DNA of 9,703 nucleotides from Pseudomonas sp. (lineage in GTDB: Bacteria > Pseudomonadota > Gammaproteobacteria > Pseudomonadales > Pseudomonadaceae), in the NCBI GenBank assembly GCA_030654635.1, contig JAURXE010000442.1, forward strand, positions 1-9,703, given 5' to 3'. The notes beneath the pieces are model-generated. The model worked only from the letters and a program-made list of their open reading frames with translations. It was not told where the DNA came from and ran no database searches. Position numbers and translations under genes: made by a program. Below, one piece after another: positions 1 to 6,475 of the stretch. How positions within the stretch are numbered: the stretch's first letter is position 1; every line of letters starts with the position of its first letter.

Positions 1-711
1 GGCGCCTACCTGGAGCAACAGCTCGGCATGCCCGTGGAGTTTGTACCAGTCAGCGATTACGCCGCCGTGGTTGAGGCGCTGGCCGCCGATCGCTTGGACA
101 TGGCCTGGCTGGGCGGTTTCACCTTCGTGCAAACCCGGCTGAAAACCGGCAACGCCATCCCGCTGGTACAGCGCGAACAGGACGAGAAATTCACCAGCAA
201 GTACATCACCGCCAACCCGGCCGTGAAGTCGCTGCAAGACCTCAAGGGCAAGACCTTCGCCTTCGGTTCGGTGTCGTCCACTTCCGGCAGCCTGATGCCG
301 CGTTACTTCATGCTTAAAGACGGGATCAACCCGGAACAGTTTTTCAGCCGTGTGGCCTACTCCGGCGCCCATGACGCGACTGTTGCCTGGGTCCAGGCCG
401 GCAAGGTCGATGGCGGTGTGTTGAATGCCTCGGTGTGGGACAAGTTGGTCGCCGCCGGCAAGGTCGACACCAGCAAGGTGGTCGTACTAGGCACCACACC
501 ACCGTTTTACGATTACAACTGGACGGTGCGCGGCAATCTGGACCCGGTTTTGATTAAGAAAATCGAAGCAGCCTTCCTCGCCCTCGACCCGGCCAAACCG
601 GCCGACAAGGCGATTCTTGATCTGCAGGCCGCCACCCGTTTTATCCCAACCAAAGCCGAAAACTACACCGGCATCGAGGAAGCGGCGCGCGCGGCCGGCT
701 TGTTGAAGTGA
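1..711 (+). CDS. Phosphonate/selenate-type ABC transporter substrate-binding protein (5' end cut off)
   Basis: Periplasmic binding protein that would deliver a small oxyanion to the permeases encoded downstream. The frame is open from base 1, so the gene starts outside the window; 236 residues are visible, and the signal peptide and first N-terminal strand are missing (roughly 45-50 residues, judged from the family's usual length). Counting from the first visible codon: an AWLGGFTFVQ segment near 35-44, the ligand-loop motif SSTSG near 92-96, a GAHDATVAW segment with a conserved-looking His near 124, then AGKVDGG near 133-139. The STSG plus His pattern is typical of the PhnD/PtxB superfamily. 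The overall sequence most resembles the Pseudomonas clade annotated as putative selenate ABC transporter binding protein; phosphonate, phosphite or another oxyanion remain possible. Its TGA stop overlaps the GTG start of the ATPase gene (GTGA), indicating one operon. The family call is strong; the substrate is inference. Confidence 0.88.
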   Translation, partial: GAYLEQQLGMPVEFVPVSDYAAVVEALAADRLDMAWLGGFTFVQTRLKTGNAIPLVQREQDEKFTSKYITANPAVKSLQDLKGKTFAFGSVSSTSGSLMPRYFMLKDGINPEQFFSRVAYSGAHDATVAWVQAGKVDGGVLNASVWDKLVAAGKVDTSKVVVLGTTPPFYDYNWTVRGNLDPVLIKKIEAAFLALDPAKPADKAILDLQAATRFIPTKAENYTGIEEAARAAGLLK

Positions 712-1529
712 GTCCAAGGCACTCTGGCCTGCGTCTTAGCGATGCAGGCCTGACCTATGCCGATGGCCAAGTGGCGCTGAGCGGCCTCAACCTCAGCGTC
801 GCGGCCGGTGAAAACATCGCCATCATCGGCCCATCTGGTGCCGGCAAGACCAGCTTGTTGCACCTGCTGGCCAGCCATTTGCGCCCCAGCAGCGGCCAGA
901 TCGAGCTGCTCGGTCAAGCCCCCTGGGCGCTGCCGGGCCGGCAACGGCAACAACTGCGCAGCCAGATTGGTTTGATTCAGCAAGGCTCGGCCCTGCCCGC
1001 CCGGCAACGGGTGGTCACCGCAGTATTGGCCGGCAAGCTGGGCCAGTGGTCGACCGGCAAGAGCCTGCTAAGCCTGCTCTACCCACTCGACGCCGAGGGC
1101 GCTGCCAGTGCCCTGGCTCAGCTGGATTTGGCCGACAAGCTGTATCAGCGCTGCGATCAGTTGTCTGGCGGCCAGCTACAAAGGGTGGCCATCGCCCGCG
1201 TCTTGTATCAGCAACCGCAACTGATACTGGCCGATGAACCGGTGTCCGCCATGGACCCGGTACTCGCCAGCCACACCCTCGGCGTGCTCAATCAATATGC
1301 CCAGCAGCACGCCTGCACCCTGCTCGCCAGCTTGCACGCGGTGGATCTGGCCCTGGCGCATTTCAGCCGGGTGATTGGTCTGCGCGACGGGCGCATCGTC
1401 TTCGATCAACCGGCCAGTTGCATCAGCCCGGCCGACCTGACTGCGCTGTATGCCAACGAGCAACTGCACGCGGCGCACAGCCCCGCGGTGGTGGTACCCA
1501 GCACCCCGAGGCAATTACCGCGATGCTGA
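708..1529 (+). CDS. ABC transporter ATP-binding protein, PhnC-like
   Basis: Cytoplasmic ATPase subunit expected to power the importer formed with the two downstream permeases. It has 273 residues. All nucleotide-binding motifs are intact: Walker A GPSGAGKTS at 41-49, Q-loop near Q91/Q92, signature LSGGQ at 152-156, Walker B LILADE at 172-177, and H-loop histidine H210 in SLHAVD. After about residue 245 there is a C-terminal tail rich in Ala, His and Pro with no recognised domain. The start is GTG at 708, which shares bases with the TGA of the binding-protein gene. No good Shine-Dalgarno stands before it, so translation is probably coupled. The 3' end overlaps the next gene by 7 bases. The PhnC-type assignment rests on context plus the LSGGQLQRVAIAR and ADEPVSAMDP segments. 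Confidence 0.9.
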   Translation: MSPRHSGLRLSDAGLTYADGQVALSGLNLSVAAGENIAIIGPSGAGKTSLLHLLASHLRPSSGQIELLGQAPWALPGRQRQQLRSQIGLIQQGSALPARQRVVTAVLAGKLGQWSTGKSLLSLLYPLDAEGAASALAQLDLADKLYQRCDQLSGGQLQRVAIARVLYQQPQLILADEPVSAMDPVLASHTLGVLNQYAQQHACTLLASLHAVDLALAHFSRVIGLRDGRIVFDQPASCISPADLTALYANEQLHAAHSPAVVVPSTPRQLPRC

Positions 1530-2344
1530 GCCAGCGCGACCCCGCCGCCCTGCCACGCTTGCTGCTCACGCTATTGGCCCTGGCACTGCTCTGGCCGGGC
1601 TTGGCACTCAGCGAGCTGAATCTGGCAGTGCTGTTTGATGCCGGCAATTTGGGCAATATGGGCCAATTTCTCAGCGGCTTCTGGCCGCCGGCTCACGACC
1701 CTGAGTTTCTCCAACTGCTCGCCCAGGCCACCTTGCAAACCCTGGCCATCGCCACTGCCGGCATGAGCCTGGCGTTGTTGCTGGCAATCCCCTTGGCGCT
1801 GCTGGCAACCCGCGCCCTGTCGATTTCGGCCTTGCCACGCGGTGGCCATCCAGCCTGGTGGGCCAGTGCGCTGCGCTGGCCGGTAAAGGGGCTGTTGATT
1901 GTGCTGCGCAGCGTGCCGGAGATTGTCTGGGCGCTATTGTTCGTGCGCGCCGTGGGCCTAGGCCCGACCGCCGGGGTGCTGGCGATTGGCATCACCTATG
2001 GCGGCATGCTCGGCAAGGTCTATGGCGAGATTTTCGAGTCCACCGACCTGCGCCCGACTCGCGCCTTGCTGCTGGCCGGCAGCCCACGGCTAAGTGCCTT
2101 CGCCTACGGGGTGCTGCCCAATGCCGCCGGGGAAATCCTCTCTTACAGCGTCTATCGCTGGGAGTGTGCGATCCGCGCCTCGGTGATCATGGGCTTTGTC
2201 GGCGCCGGCGGCTTGGGTCAGCAGATCGACCTGTCGCTGCGCATGTTTGCCGGCTCCGAGGTGGCCAGCATGTTGCTGACGTTCCTCGCCCTGGTGCTAC
2301 TGGCCGACTTGTTCAGCCGCTGGCTGCGCGGGCGTTTAGCATGA
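1523..2344 (+). CDS. ABC transporter permease 1, PhnE-like
   Basis: Inner-membrane channel subunit of the oxyanion importer, 273 residues. There is a hydrophobic N-terminal helix at about 12-29, a long polar periplasmic-type stretch to about 65, then further helices starting near 67-95. Family landmarks are LRSVPEIVWALLF in the middle, the EAA-type cytoplasmic loop (GEIFESTDLRPTRALLLAGSP) that contacts the ATPase, and the C-terminal GFVGAGGLGQ at about 224-233, characteristic of PhnE-type permeases. The ATG at 1523 is chosen because it lies 7 bases inside the end of the ATPase gene with a GAGG at 1508-1511 in front. The frame stays open further upstream to an ATG at 1418, but that extension would run wholly inside the ATPase gene and reads as non-membrane, low-complexity sequence. 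It resembles permease 2 strongly in the last third. Confidence 0.9.
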   Translation: MLSQRDPAALPRLLLTLLALALLWPGLALSELNLAVLFDAGNLGNMGQFLSGFWPPAHDPEFLQLLAQATLQTLAIATAGMSLALLLAIPLALLATRALSISALPRGGHPAWWASALRWPVKGLLIVLRSVPEIVWALLFVRAVGLGPTAGVLAIGITYGGMLGKVYGEIFESTDLRPTRALLLAGSPRLSAFAYGVLPNAAGEILSYSVYRWECAIRASVIMGFVGAGGLGQQIDLSLRMFAGSEVASMLLTFLALVLLADLFSRWLRGRLA

Positions 2345-2354
2345 GTGGCGCGAT

Positions 2355-2358
2355 GGAG
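2355..2358 (+). promoter_or_regulatory. Shine-Dalgarno that decides the start of permease 2
   Basis: GGAG lies 8 bases before the ATG at 2367. The other in-frame start, GTG at 2358, overlaps this GGAG and so cannot use it. The ATG is therefore the better start. Confidence 0.6.
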
Positions 2359-2366
2359 TGCTGGCG

Positions 2367-3137
2367 ATGAAGCGACTGGGCAATCTGGCCTTACTACTGG
2401 CGATTGTGGCGACGCTCTACGTGTCCTTTGCCTACCTCAAGCTGGATCTGCTTGGCCTGTTCGCAGGCGACAGTCCAATGATGATGTGGCGCTACGCCCA
2501 GGGCTTCTTGCAGCCGGACTTTTCCGCCGAATTGCTCGGCAAAATCGGCCGTGGCACGCTTGAAACCCTGGCCATGTCGGCCATCGGCACCTTGCTCGCC
2601 AGTGTTGTCGGTTTGCTGTTGGCGCTGCCGGCGGCCGGGCGCTTTGGCGCATTGGCCAAGGCGTTGACGCGCTTTTTGCTGAATGCCTTGCGGGCTATCC
2701 CGGAGTTGGTGTGGGCAGCATTAATGGTACTGGCCGCAGGCTTAGGCCCGAATGCCGGCACCCTGGCGTTGGCCTTGCACACCACCGGCGTGCTCGGACG
2801 CCTGTTTGCCGAAGCCCTGGAAAACACCCCAACGCAACCGGCGCAGGCCTTGCGCCTGGCCGGCAGTTCCAGCATCAGTGCCTTTTGTTACGGCACCTTG
2901 CCGGGGGTTTGGCCGCAACTGCTGGCCTATGCCCTGTATCGCTGGGAGAACAATATCCGCATGGCCAGCGTGCTCGGTTTCGTCGGCGCTGGCGGTCTGG
3001 GACAGATGCTCTATGTGAGCCTCAGCCTGTTCCAGCAAGCTCAGGCCGCCAGCGTGATATTGGCCATGCTGTTGCTGGTGCTGCTGGTCGACCTGTTCAG
3101 TAGCTGGGCCCGCCAGCGCTGGGTGCAGGCCGGCTAA
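2367..3137 (+). CDS. ABC transporter permease 2, PhnE-like
   Basis: Second inner-membrane channel subunit, 256 residues from the ATG at 2367; an in-frame GTG at 2358 would add three residues. It has a hydrophobic N-terminal helix (LALLLAIVATLYVSFAYL), a central LNALRAIPELVWAALMVLAAGLGP segment, an EAA-type loop (AEALENTPTQPAQALRLAGSS) and a C-terminal GFVGAGGLGQ at about 204-213 followed by a last hydrophobic helix. The order and spacing of these landmarks match permease 1, so the pair looks like an ancient tandem duplication whose products probably form a heterodimer around one pore. The gap to permease 1 is 22 bases. It is the last gene of this operon in the window; the next gene converges from the other strand with only 31 bases between stop codons. 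Confidence 0.9.
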   Translation: MKRLGNLALLLAIVATLYVSFAYLKLDLLGLFAGDSPMMMWRYAQGFLQPDFSAELLGKIGRGTLETLAMSAIGTLLASVVGLLLALPAAGRFGALAKALTRFLLNALRAIPELVWAALMVLAAGLGPNAGTLALALHTTGVLGRLFAEALENTPTQPAQALRLAGSSSISAFCYGTLPGVWPQLLAYALYRWENNIRMASVLGFVGAGGLGQMLYVSLSLFQQAQAASVILAMLLLVLLVDLFSSWARQRWVQAG

Positions 3138-3163
3138 CCAACCCGCAGCACCACCTGTTAGCC
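3132..3163. terminator. Inverted repeat between convergent genes, possible weak bidirectional terminator
   Basis: GGCTAAC at 3132-3138 pairs perfectly with GTTAGCC at 3157-3163, leaving an 18-base loop. The left arm contains the TAA stop of permease 2, and the repeat lies just beyond the TAA of the DUF5064 gene, so it would serve both converging transcripts. No T-run follows on either strand and the loop is long, so this is not a canonical intrinsic terminator. It could be chance or a Rho-assisted structure. Confidence 0.3.
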
Positions 3164-3168
3164 CTCGC

Positions 3169-3537
3169 TTAGAAACCATCCTTAAGCAAATGATCGAGAT
3201 TGACCGGCTCGCCAGGTACGGCTTTGAGCTTCTCGCGGATGTCTTCAAACATCAGGTCGTATTCTTTGTGATTGCGCAGCACCGCGCCAAAACTTGGATG
3301 CAAGCCATGCTTGGCGGCAATCCGGGTGATGCTGCTGGCAAAGTTAAACGCGGTGTCGCGGTGCAACTCGAACTCTTCCTCGAAGGCCTGCGCGTTGATG
3401 TCACCGACCATGCGAAAATGCATCATCACTCCCTGCTCGGGGTCATTGCGCACCTCATAGTAAATATCCACGGCGAACTCCGGCATACCGGGCATGTTGG
3501 GCAAGTTCGCGCGATGCAAATGTCCGGGCTCAAACAT
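3169..3537 (-). CDS. DUF5064 family protein
   Basis: Small, apparently soluble cytoplasmic protein of 122 residues with no signal peptide, no membrane helix and unknown function. I recognise it as DUF5064 from the opening MFEPGHLHRANLP and the VDIYYEVRNDPEQGVMMHFRMVGDINAQAFEEEFELHRDTAFNFAS core; the family is known to me mainly from Pseudomonas. The pattern suggests an N-terminal beta-rich half (alternating hydrophobics at about 20-48) and a helical half. The start is well supported: AAGGAG (CTCCTT on the plus strand at 3545-3550) lies 7 bases before the ATG. It follows the DUF2288 gene on the same strand with an 88-base gap, and may be co-transcribed with it or have its own weak promoter in the gap. 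The length looks complete. No role can be assigned from sequence. Confidence 0.85.
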   Translation of the reverse strand: MFEPGHLHRANLPNMPGMPEFAVDIYYEVRNDPEQGVMMHFRMVGDINAQAFEEEFELHRDTAFNFASSITRIAAKHGLHPSFGAVLRNHKEYDLMFEDIREKLKAVPGEPVNLDHLLKDGF

Positions 3538-3606
3538 GGTGTTGCTCCTTCTGGAAAATGCGCAATGGCGCAGAAAAACCTAAAATAATTTTATCTCGAG
3601 CGGCTA

Positions 3607-3620
3607 CGCAATTATTTGCG
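3607..3620. repeat. Small inverted repeat between the DUF2288 and DUF5064 genes
   Basis: CGCAA at 3607-3611 and TTGCG at 3616-3620 flank TTAT, giving a 5-bp stem with a 4-base loop, 6 bases past the DUF2288 stop on the minus strand. The stem is too short and lacks a following T-run for a convincing terminator. It may be a weak hairpin or protein site, or chance. Confidence 0.25.
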
Positions 3621-3625
3621 ATGTA

Positions 3626-3973
3626 TCAATGTAATGGCAGCGCCGCCCCTCGTTCCTGCACCAACACCCAAGGGGCGACTACTACTGTCCACAGCGGCGG
3701 ATCGCGTTCAAGCCAATCGGTGGCCTGCACAGCCTCAAGTTTGCCCACCTGAGCGGCCGCCAGCCAGGCAGCAATACTGGCCTTGTCATCTTGCGCAACG
3801 GCCAGCGCCACGGCGACTAAGTCCAGCTCAGCACTGACCCAGAGCAGCGCGCCACGGGCAAAAAACGGCTGCAGTTCTGCCCAGCTGATGCTGGCCGTTT
3901 CGCCCAGTAGCTTAGCGTAGAGAATCTCCAGTGAGGCTTGAGCGGCCCCCTGGGTATTGAGTGTGTCAGTCAT
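3626..3973 (-). CDS. DUF2288 family protein
   Basis: Small predicted cytoplasmic protein of 115 residues, function unknown. The core matches my knowledge of DUF2288: LYAKLLGETASISWAELQPFFARGALLWV at about 18-46, and WLERDPPLWTVVVAPWVLVQER at about 87-108. Compared with typical members of about 100 residues it has a few extra residues at each end. No signal peptide, membrane helix or metal-ligand cluster is visible, although the sequence is rich in Ala, Leu and Trp. The start is supported by AGGA (TCCT on the plus strand at 3981-3984) 7 bases before the ATG and by a good promoter about 20 bases further out. It is divergent from braC with 289 bases between the starts and upstream of the DUF5064 gene on the same strand. 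No functional link to braC is implied by the sequence. Confidence 0.85.
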   Translation of the reverse strand: MTDTLNTQGAAQASLEILYAKLLGETASISWAELQPFFARGALLWVSAELDLVAVALAVAQDDKASIAAWLAAAQVGKLEAVQATDWLERDPPLWTVVVAPWVLVQERGAALPLH

Positions 3974-3994
3974 GCTTAATTCCTATGGGGCGAT

Positions 3995-4012
3995 GCGGTT
4001 AATCATAACCGC
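3995..4012. promoter_or_regulatory. Perfect inverted repeat over the -10 of the DUF2288 promoter (operator-like)
   Basis: GCGGTTA at 3995-4001 and TAACCGC at 4006-4012 are exact inverted copies around a 4-base ATCA core. On the minus strand the repeat covers the predicted -10 hexamer and the expected transcription start, where a repressor dimer would block RNA polymerase. Alternatively part of it may be in the transcript leader. The regulator is unknown. Confidence 0.45.
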
Positions 4013-4029
4013 GCCCGTGACACTGGCAA
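4002..4029 (-). promoter_or_regulatory. Sigma70-type promoter for the DUF2288 gene
   Basis: Read on the minus strand: -35 TTGCCA (4024-4029), a 16-base spacer, and -10 TATGAT (4002-4007). Each hexamer has one mismatch to consensus. Transcription would start near 3995, giving a short leader of about 20 bases that contains the AGGA ribosome site of the DUF2288 gene. Confidence 0.6.
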
Positions 4030-4262
4030 GCCGCTGAGTGCTAAGCAAAAAATCGCAAAACGACGTGAATCTATACGTTTGTTGCAGTTAAGCGACATTG
4101 GCCGACCGCGCAGGCCGTGGCTGCTTTCCAAGGGATAAATCGACGTTCTACACTGTGCCGGTACAGTTTTGACCAACGCTTAAGCAGCTCAAGGCTTCTG
4201 ACGCAGTCGGCGTTAGTGGCCAACCAGTCAACACAAATCAATAAAAATACGAGTGGAGCACT
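4030..4262. other. Intergenic region upstream of braC
   Basis: No gene seen. It must hold the braC promoter, but no convincing one stands out. The best sigma70-like pair I find is TTTCCA at 4125-4130 and TACACT at 4149-4154 with an 18-base spacer, a weak match. ACTGT at 4152-4156 and ACAGT at 4163-4167 form a small inverted repeat beside it. I tested TGGC/TGC pairs in the interval and the whole DUF2288-braC gap for a sigma54 -24/-12 promoter and found none with correct spacing. The braC ribosome site is GGAG at 4255-4258, only 4 bases from the ATG. Confidence 0.4.
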
Positions 4263-5384
4263 ATGAATAAAGTCCAGATTTGTAAGCTAGTTGCCGCCAT
4301 TGCCATGGCCAGCGCCGCCAGTTACTCAGTGGCCGCTGACAGCATCAAAATCGCCCTGGCAGGCCCGGTTACCGGCTCTGTTGCGCAGTACGGCGAGATG
4401 CAATTCGTCGGCGCCAAAATGGCCATCGAACAGATCAACAAAGCTGGCGGCGTCAACGGTGCATTGCTCGAAGGCGTGGTCTACGACGACGCTTGCGATC
4501 CGAAGCAGGCAGTGGCTGTGGCCAACAAAGTGGTCAACGATGAAATCAAATTCGTAGTCGGCCACCTGTGTTCAAGCTCCACCCAACCGGCCTCCGACAT
4601 CTACGAAGATGAAGGCATCATCATGGTTACGCCGGCCTCCACCAGCCCGGAAATCACTAACCGTGGTTATAAATTGGTGTTCCGCACCATCGGTCTGGAC
4701 AGCCTGCAAGGCCCAACCGCCGGCAACTACATTGCCGACGTGGTCAAGCCAAAAACCATCGCTGTGATCCACGACAAACAGCAATACGGTGAAGGCATTG
4801 CAACTGCGGTTAAACAAACCGTCGAAAGCAAAGGCATGAAAGTCGCGGTATTTGAAGGTATCAACGCCGGCGACAAAGACTTCTCCTCGATCATTTCCAA
4901 GCTCAAGCAAGCCAATGTCGACTTCGTTTACTACGGTGGTTATCACCCAGAGCTCGGCTTGATCCTGCGTCAGTCGGCAGAAAAAGGCTTGAAAGCCCGC
5001 TTCATGGGCCCCGAAGGCGTGGGCAACAAAGACCTCTCGGCCATCGCCGGCCCGGCCTCCGAAGGCCTGTTGGTCACCGTGCCGAAAGCTTTCGACCTGG
5101 ACCCAAAGAACCAGGCCCTGGTGGCTGCCTTCAAGGCTAAAAAGGAAGACCCGAGCGGCCCGTTCGTGTTCCCGTCCTACGCCGCCGTGCAAGTGATTGC
5201 CGATGGTATCAAGCTGGCCTCCGGTACTGACACCACCAAGGTGGCTTCTGCGTTGCGGGCCAACAGCTTCGAGACCCCAACCGGCAGCCTGAGCTTTGAC
5301 GCCAAAGGCGATCTGAAAGACTTCAGTTTCGTGGTCTACAACTGGCACCAAGACGCCAGCAAAACCGAAGCCCCACTGAAATAA
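4263..5384 (+). CDS. braC: Branched-chain amino acid ABC transporter substrate-binding protein
   Basis: Periplasmic receptor that binds Leu, Ile and Val and hands them to BraDE. It has 373 residues, as expected for BraC/LivJ/LivK. A Sec signal peptide is clear: KVQICK start, hydrophobic Ala-rich core, cleavage probably after A25 (SVAA before DSIK). Numbering the mature protein from D26 gives an exact correspondence with E. coli LIV-binding protein. C78 and C103 fall at mature 53 and 78 (the known disulfide), and Y43, S104, A125, T127, Y175, Y227, E251 and F301 fall at mature 18, 79, 100, 102, 150, 202, 226 and 276, which are ligand-pocket positions. This supports both the start codon and the substrate class. 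It heads the bra locus but is separated from braD by a strong hairpin, which would favour excess production of the binding protein. Codon use (more AAA, GAA and AAC) looks like that of a highly expressed gene. Confidence 0.96.
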   Translation: MNKVQICKLVAAIAMASAASYSVAADSIKIALAGPVTGSVAQYGEMQFVGAKMAIEQINKAGGVNGALLEGVVYDDACDPKQAVAVANKVVNDEIKFVVGHLCSSSTQPASDIYEDEGIIMVTPASTSPEITNRGYKLVFRTIGLDSLQGPTAGNYIADVVKPKTIAVIHDKQQYGEGIATAVKQTVESKGMKVAVFEGINAGDKDFSSIISKLKQANVDFVYYGGYHPELGLILRQSAEKGLKARFMGPEGVGNKDLSAIAGPASEGLLVTVPKAFDLDPKNQALVAAFKAKKEDPSGPFVFPSYAAVQVIADGIKLASGTDTTKVASALRANSFETPTGSLSFDAKGDLKDFSFVVYNWHQDASKTEAPLK

Positions 5385-5406
5385 CCCTCGCTTACCCGCC
5401 AAACCC

Positions 5407-5439
5407 AAAGCCCACGACTCGATGCCGTGGGCTTTGTTT
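5407..5439 (+). terminator. Hairpin terminator/attenuator between braC and braD
   Basis: AAAGCCCACG at 5407-5416 and CGTGGGCTTT at 5426-5435 form a perfect 10-bp stem with a 9-base loop, followed by GTTT. It begins 22 bases after the braC stop. No clear promoter is seen between it and braD, so partial read-through is the likely source of braDEFG transcripts, giving more BraC than membrane components. Confidence 0.8.
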
Positions 5440-5520
5440 ATCTGCGATTAGCTGCACCGCGTTACCCACCCAGTTGCAACCGCCACCGGCCCAGTTTGCC
5501 GCAGCAAGCAGCCCTCGACC

Positions 5521-5530
5521 GCGGCGCCGC
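5521..5530. repeat. GC palindrome before the braD ribosome site
   Basis: GCGGCGCCGC is a perfect 10-base palindrome located 8 bases before the AAGGAG (5539-5544) of braD. It could pair with other GC-rich leader segments or be chance in GC-rich DNA. Confidence 0.3.
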
Positions 5531-5551
5531 TAAGTTCCAAGGAGTCAGGTA

Positions 5552-6475
5552 ATGCCCGACATTTACCACTACATACAACAGCTGGTTAACGGTCTGACCG
5601 TTGGCAGCACCTATGCCTTGATCGCCATTGGCTACACCATGGTCTACGGGATCATCGGCATGATTAACTTCGCCCACGGCGAGGTGTACATGATTGGTTC
5701 CTACATCGCCTTTATCGCCATCGCCGGCCTGACCATGCTCGGCATCGACAGCCTACCGCTGCTGATGGGCGCGGCCTTTTTAGCCAGCATCGTGGTGTGC
5801 AGTGCTTACGGTTACAGCATCGAACGGATCGCCTACCGCCCCTTGCGCGGCAGCAACCGACTGATCCCGTTGATCTCGGCGATTGGCGTGTCGATCTTCC
5901 TGCAAAACAGCGTCCTGCTCGCCCAAGATTCCAAAGACAAGGCCATCCCCAACCTGATTCCCGGCAACTTCGTGTTCGGCGAAAGCAGCATGAATGGCGT
6001 GGTGATTTCCTATATGCAGGTGCTGATCTTTATCGTCACCTTCCTGGTGATGCTGGCGCTGACGATGTTTATCTCCCGCTCGCGCCTAGGCCGTGCCTGC
6101 CGCGCCTGCGCCGAAGACATCCGGATGGCCAACCTGCTGGGCATCAACACCAACAACATTATCGCCCTGACCTTCGTGATCGGCGCCACCCTGGCGGCGG
6201 TGGCGGCGGTACTGCTGGGCATGCAATACGGGGTGATCAACCCTAACGCAGGCTTCCTGGTCGGCATCAAGGCCTTTACCGCTGCGGTGCTCGGTGGCAT
6301 TGGCAGCATTCCCGGCGCCATGCTCGGTGGCCTGGTGCTGGGCATCGCCGAGGCCTTCGGTGCTGATATTTTTGGTGACCAATACAAAGACGTAGTGGCC
6401 TTTGCCCTGCTGATCTTGGTGCTGTTGTTTCGTCCGACCGGCATTCTCGGTCGCCCGGAGGTTGAAAAAGTATGA
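5552..6475 (+). CDS. braD: Branched-chain amino acid ABC transporter permease, LivH type
   Basis: Inner-membrane subunit that pairs with BraE to form the Leu/Ile/Val channel. It has 307 residues, normal for LivH/BraD. Landmarks: [20 protein letters not shown] followed by [13 protein letters not shown] (about 14-49), the [10 protein letters not shown] loop near 91-100, the cytoplasmic coupling loop [23 protein letters not shown] (about 177-199), [19 protein letters not shown] (about 242-260), and the C-terminal [10 protein letters not shown] (about 291-300). Several strongly hydrophobic helices lie between. The start is supported by AAGGAG 7 bases before the ATG. It is the first gene of the tightly packed braDEFG block; its TGA shares bases with the braE ATG (ATGA). 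Confidence 0.95.
   Translation: MPDIYHYIQQLVNGLTVGSTYALIAIGYTMVYGIIGMINFAHGEVYMIGSYIAFIAIAGLTMLGIDSLPLLMGAAFLASIVVCSAYGYSIERIAYRPLRGSNRLIPLISAIGVSIFLQNSVLLAQDSKDKAIPNLIPGNFVFGESSMNGVVISYMQVLIFIVTFLVMLALTMFISRSRLGRACRACAEDIRMANLLGINTNNIIALTFVIGATLAAVAAVLLGMQYGVINPNAGFLVGIKAFTAAVLGGIGSIPGAMLGGLVLGIAEAFGADIFGDQYKDVVAFALLILVLLFRPTGILGRPEVEKV

Noticed and set aside
1418..1522. N-terminal extension of permease 1 to an upstream ATG
   Set aside because: It lies wholly within the ATPase gene and its translation is unlike a permease N-terminus; the ATG at 1523 gives the usual hydrophobic start and operon overlap.
1858..2370. Plus-strand open frame (170 codons) inside permease 1
   Set aside because: Arg/Ala/Gly-rich out-of-frame translation of the permease gene with no domain; the permease frame has clear family motifs.
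3190..3588. Plus-strand open frame opposite the DUF5064 gene
   Set aside because: The minus-strand frame has a good ribosome site and a recognised family; this frame has neither.
4024..4042. Possible sigma54 promoter (TGGCA ... TGCT) upstream of braC
   Set aside because: The GG and GC elements are about 3 bases too far apart for a functional -24/-12 pair; the TGGCAA is better explained as the -35 of the minus-strand DUF2288 promoter.
4169..4197. TTGACC as a -35 for braC
   Set aside because: A good hexamer, but nothing resembling a -10 lies 16-18 bases downstream.
4572..5408. Long minus-strand open frame (278 codons) antisense to braC
   Set aside because: It is a mirror of the biased third-codon positions of braC; the translation is low-complexity, and braC itself is unmistakable on the plus strand.
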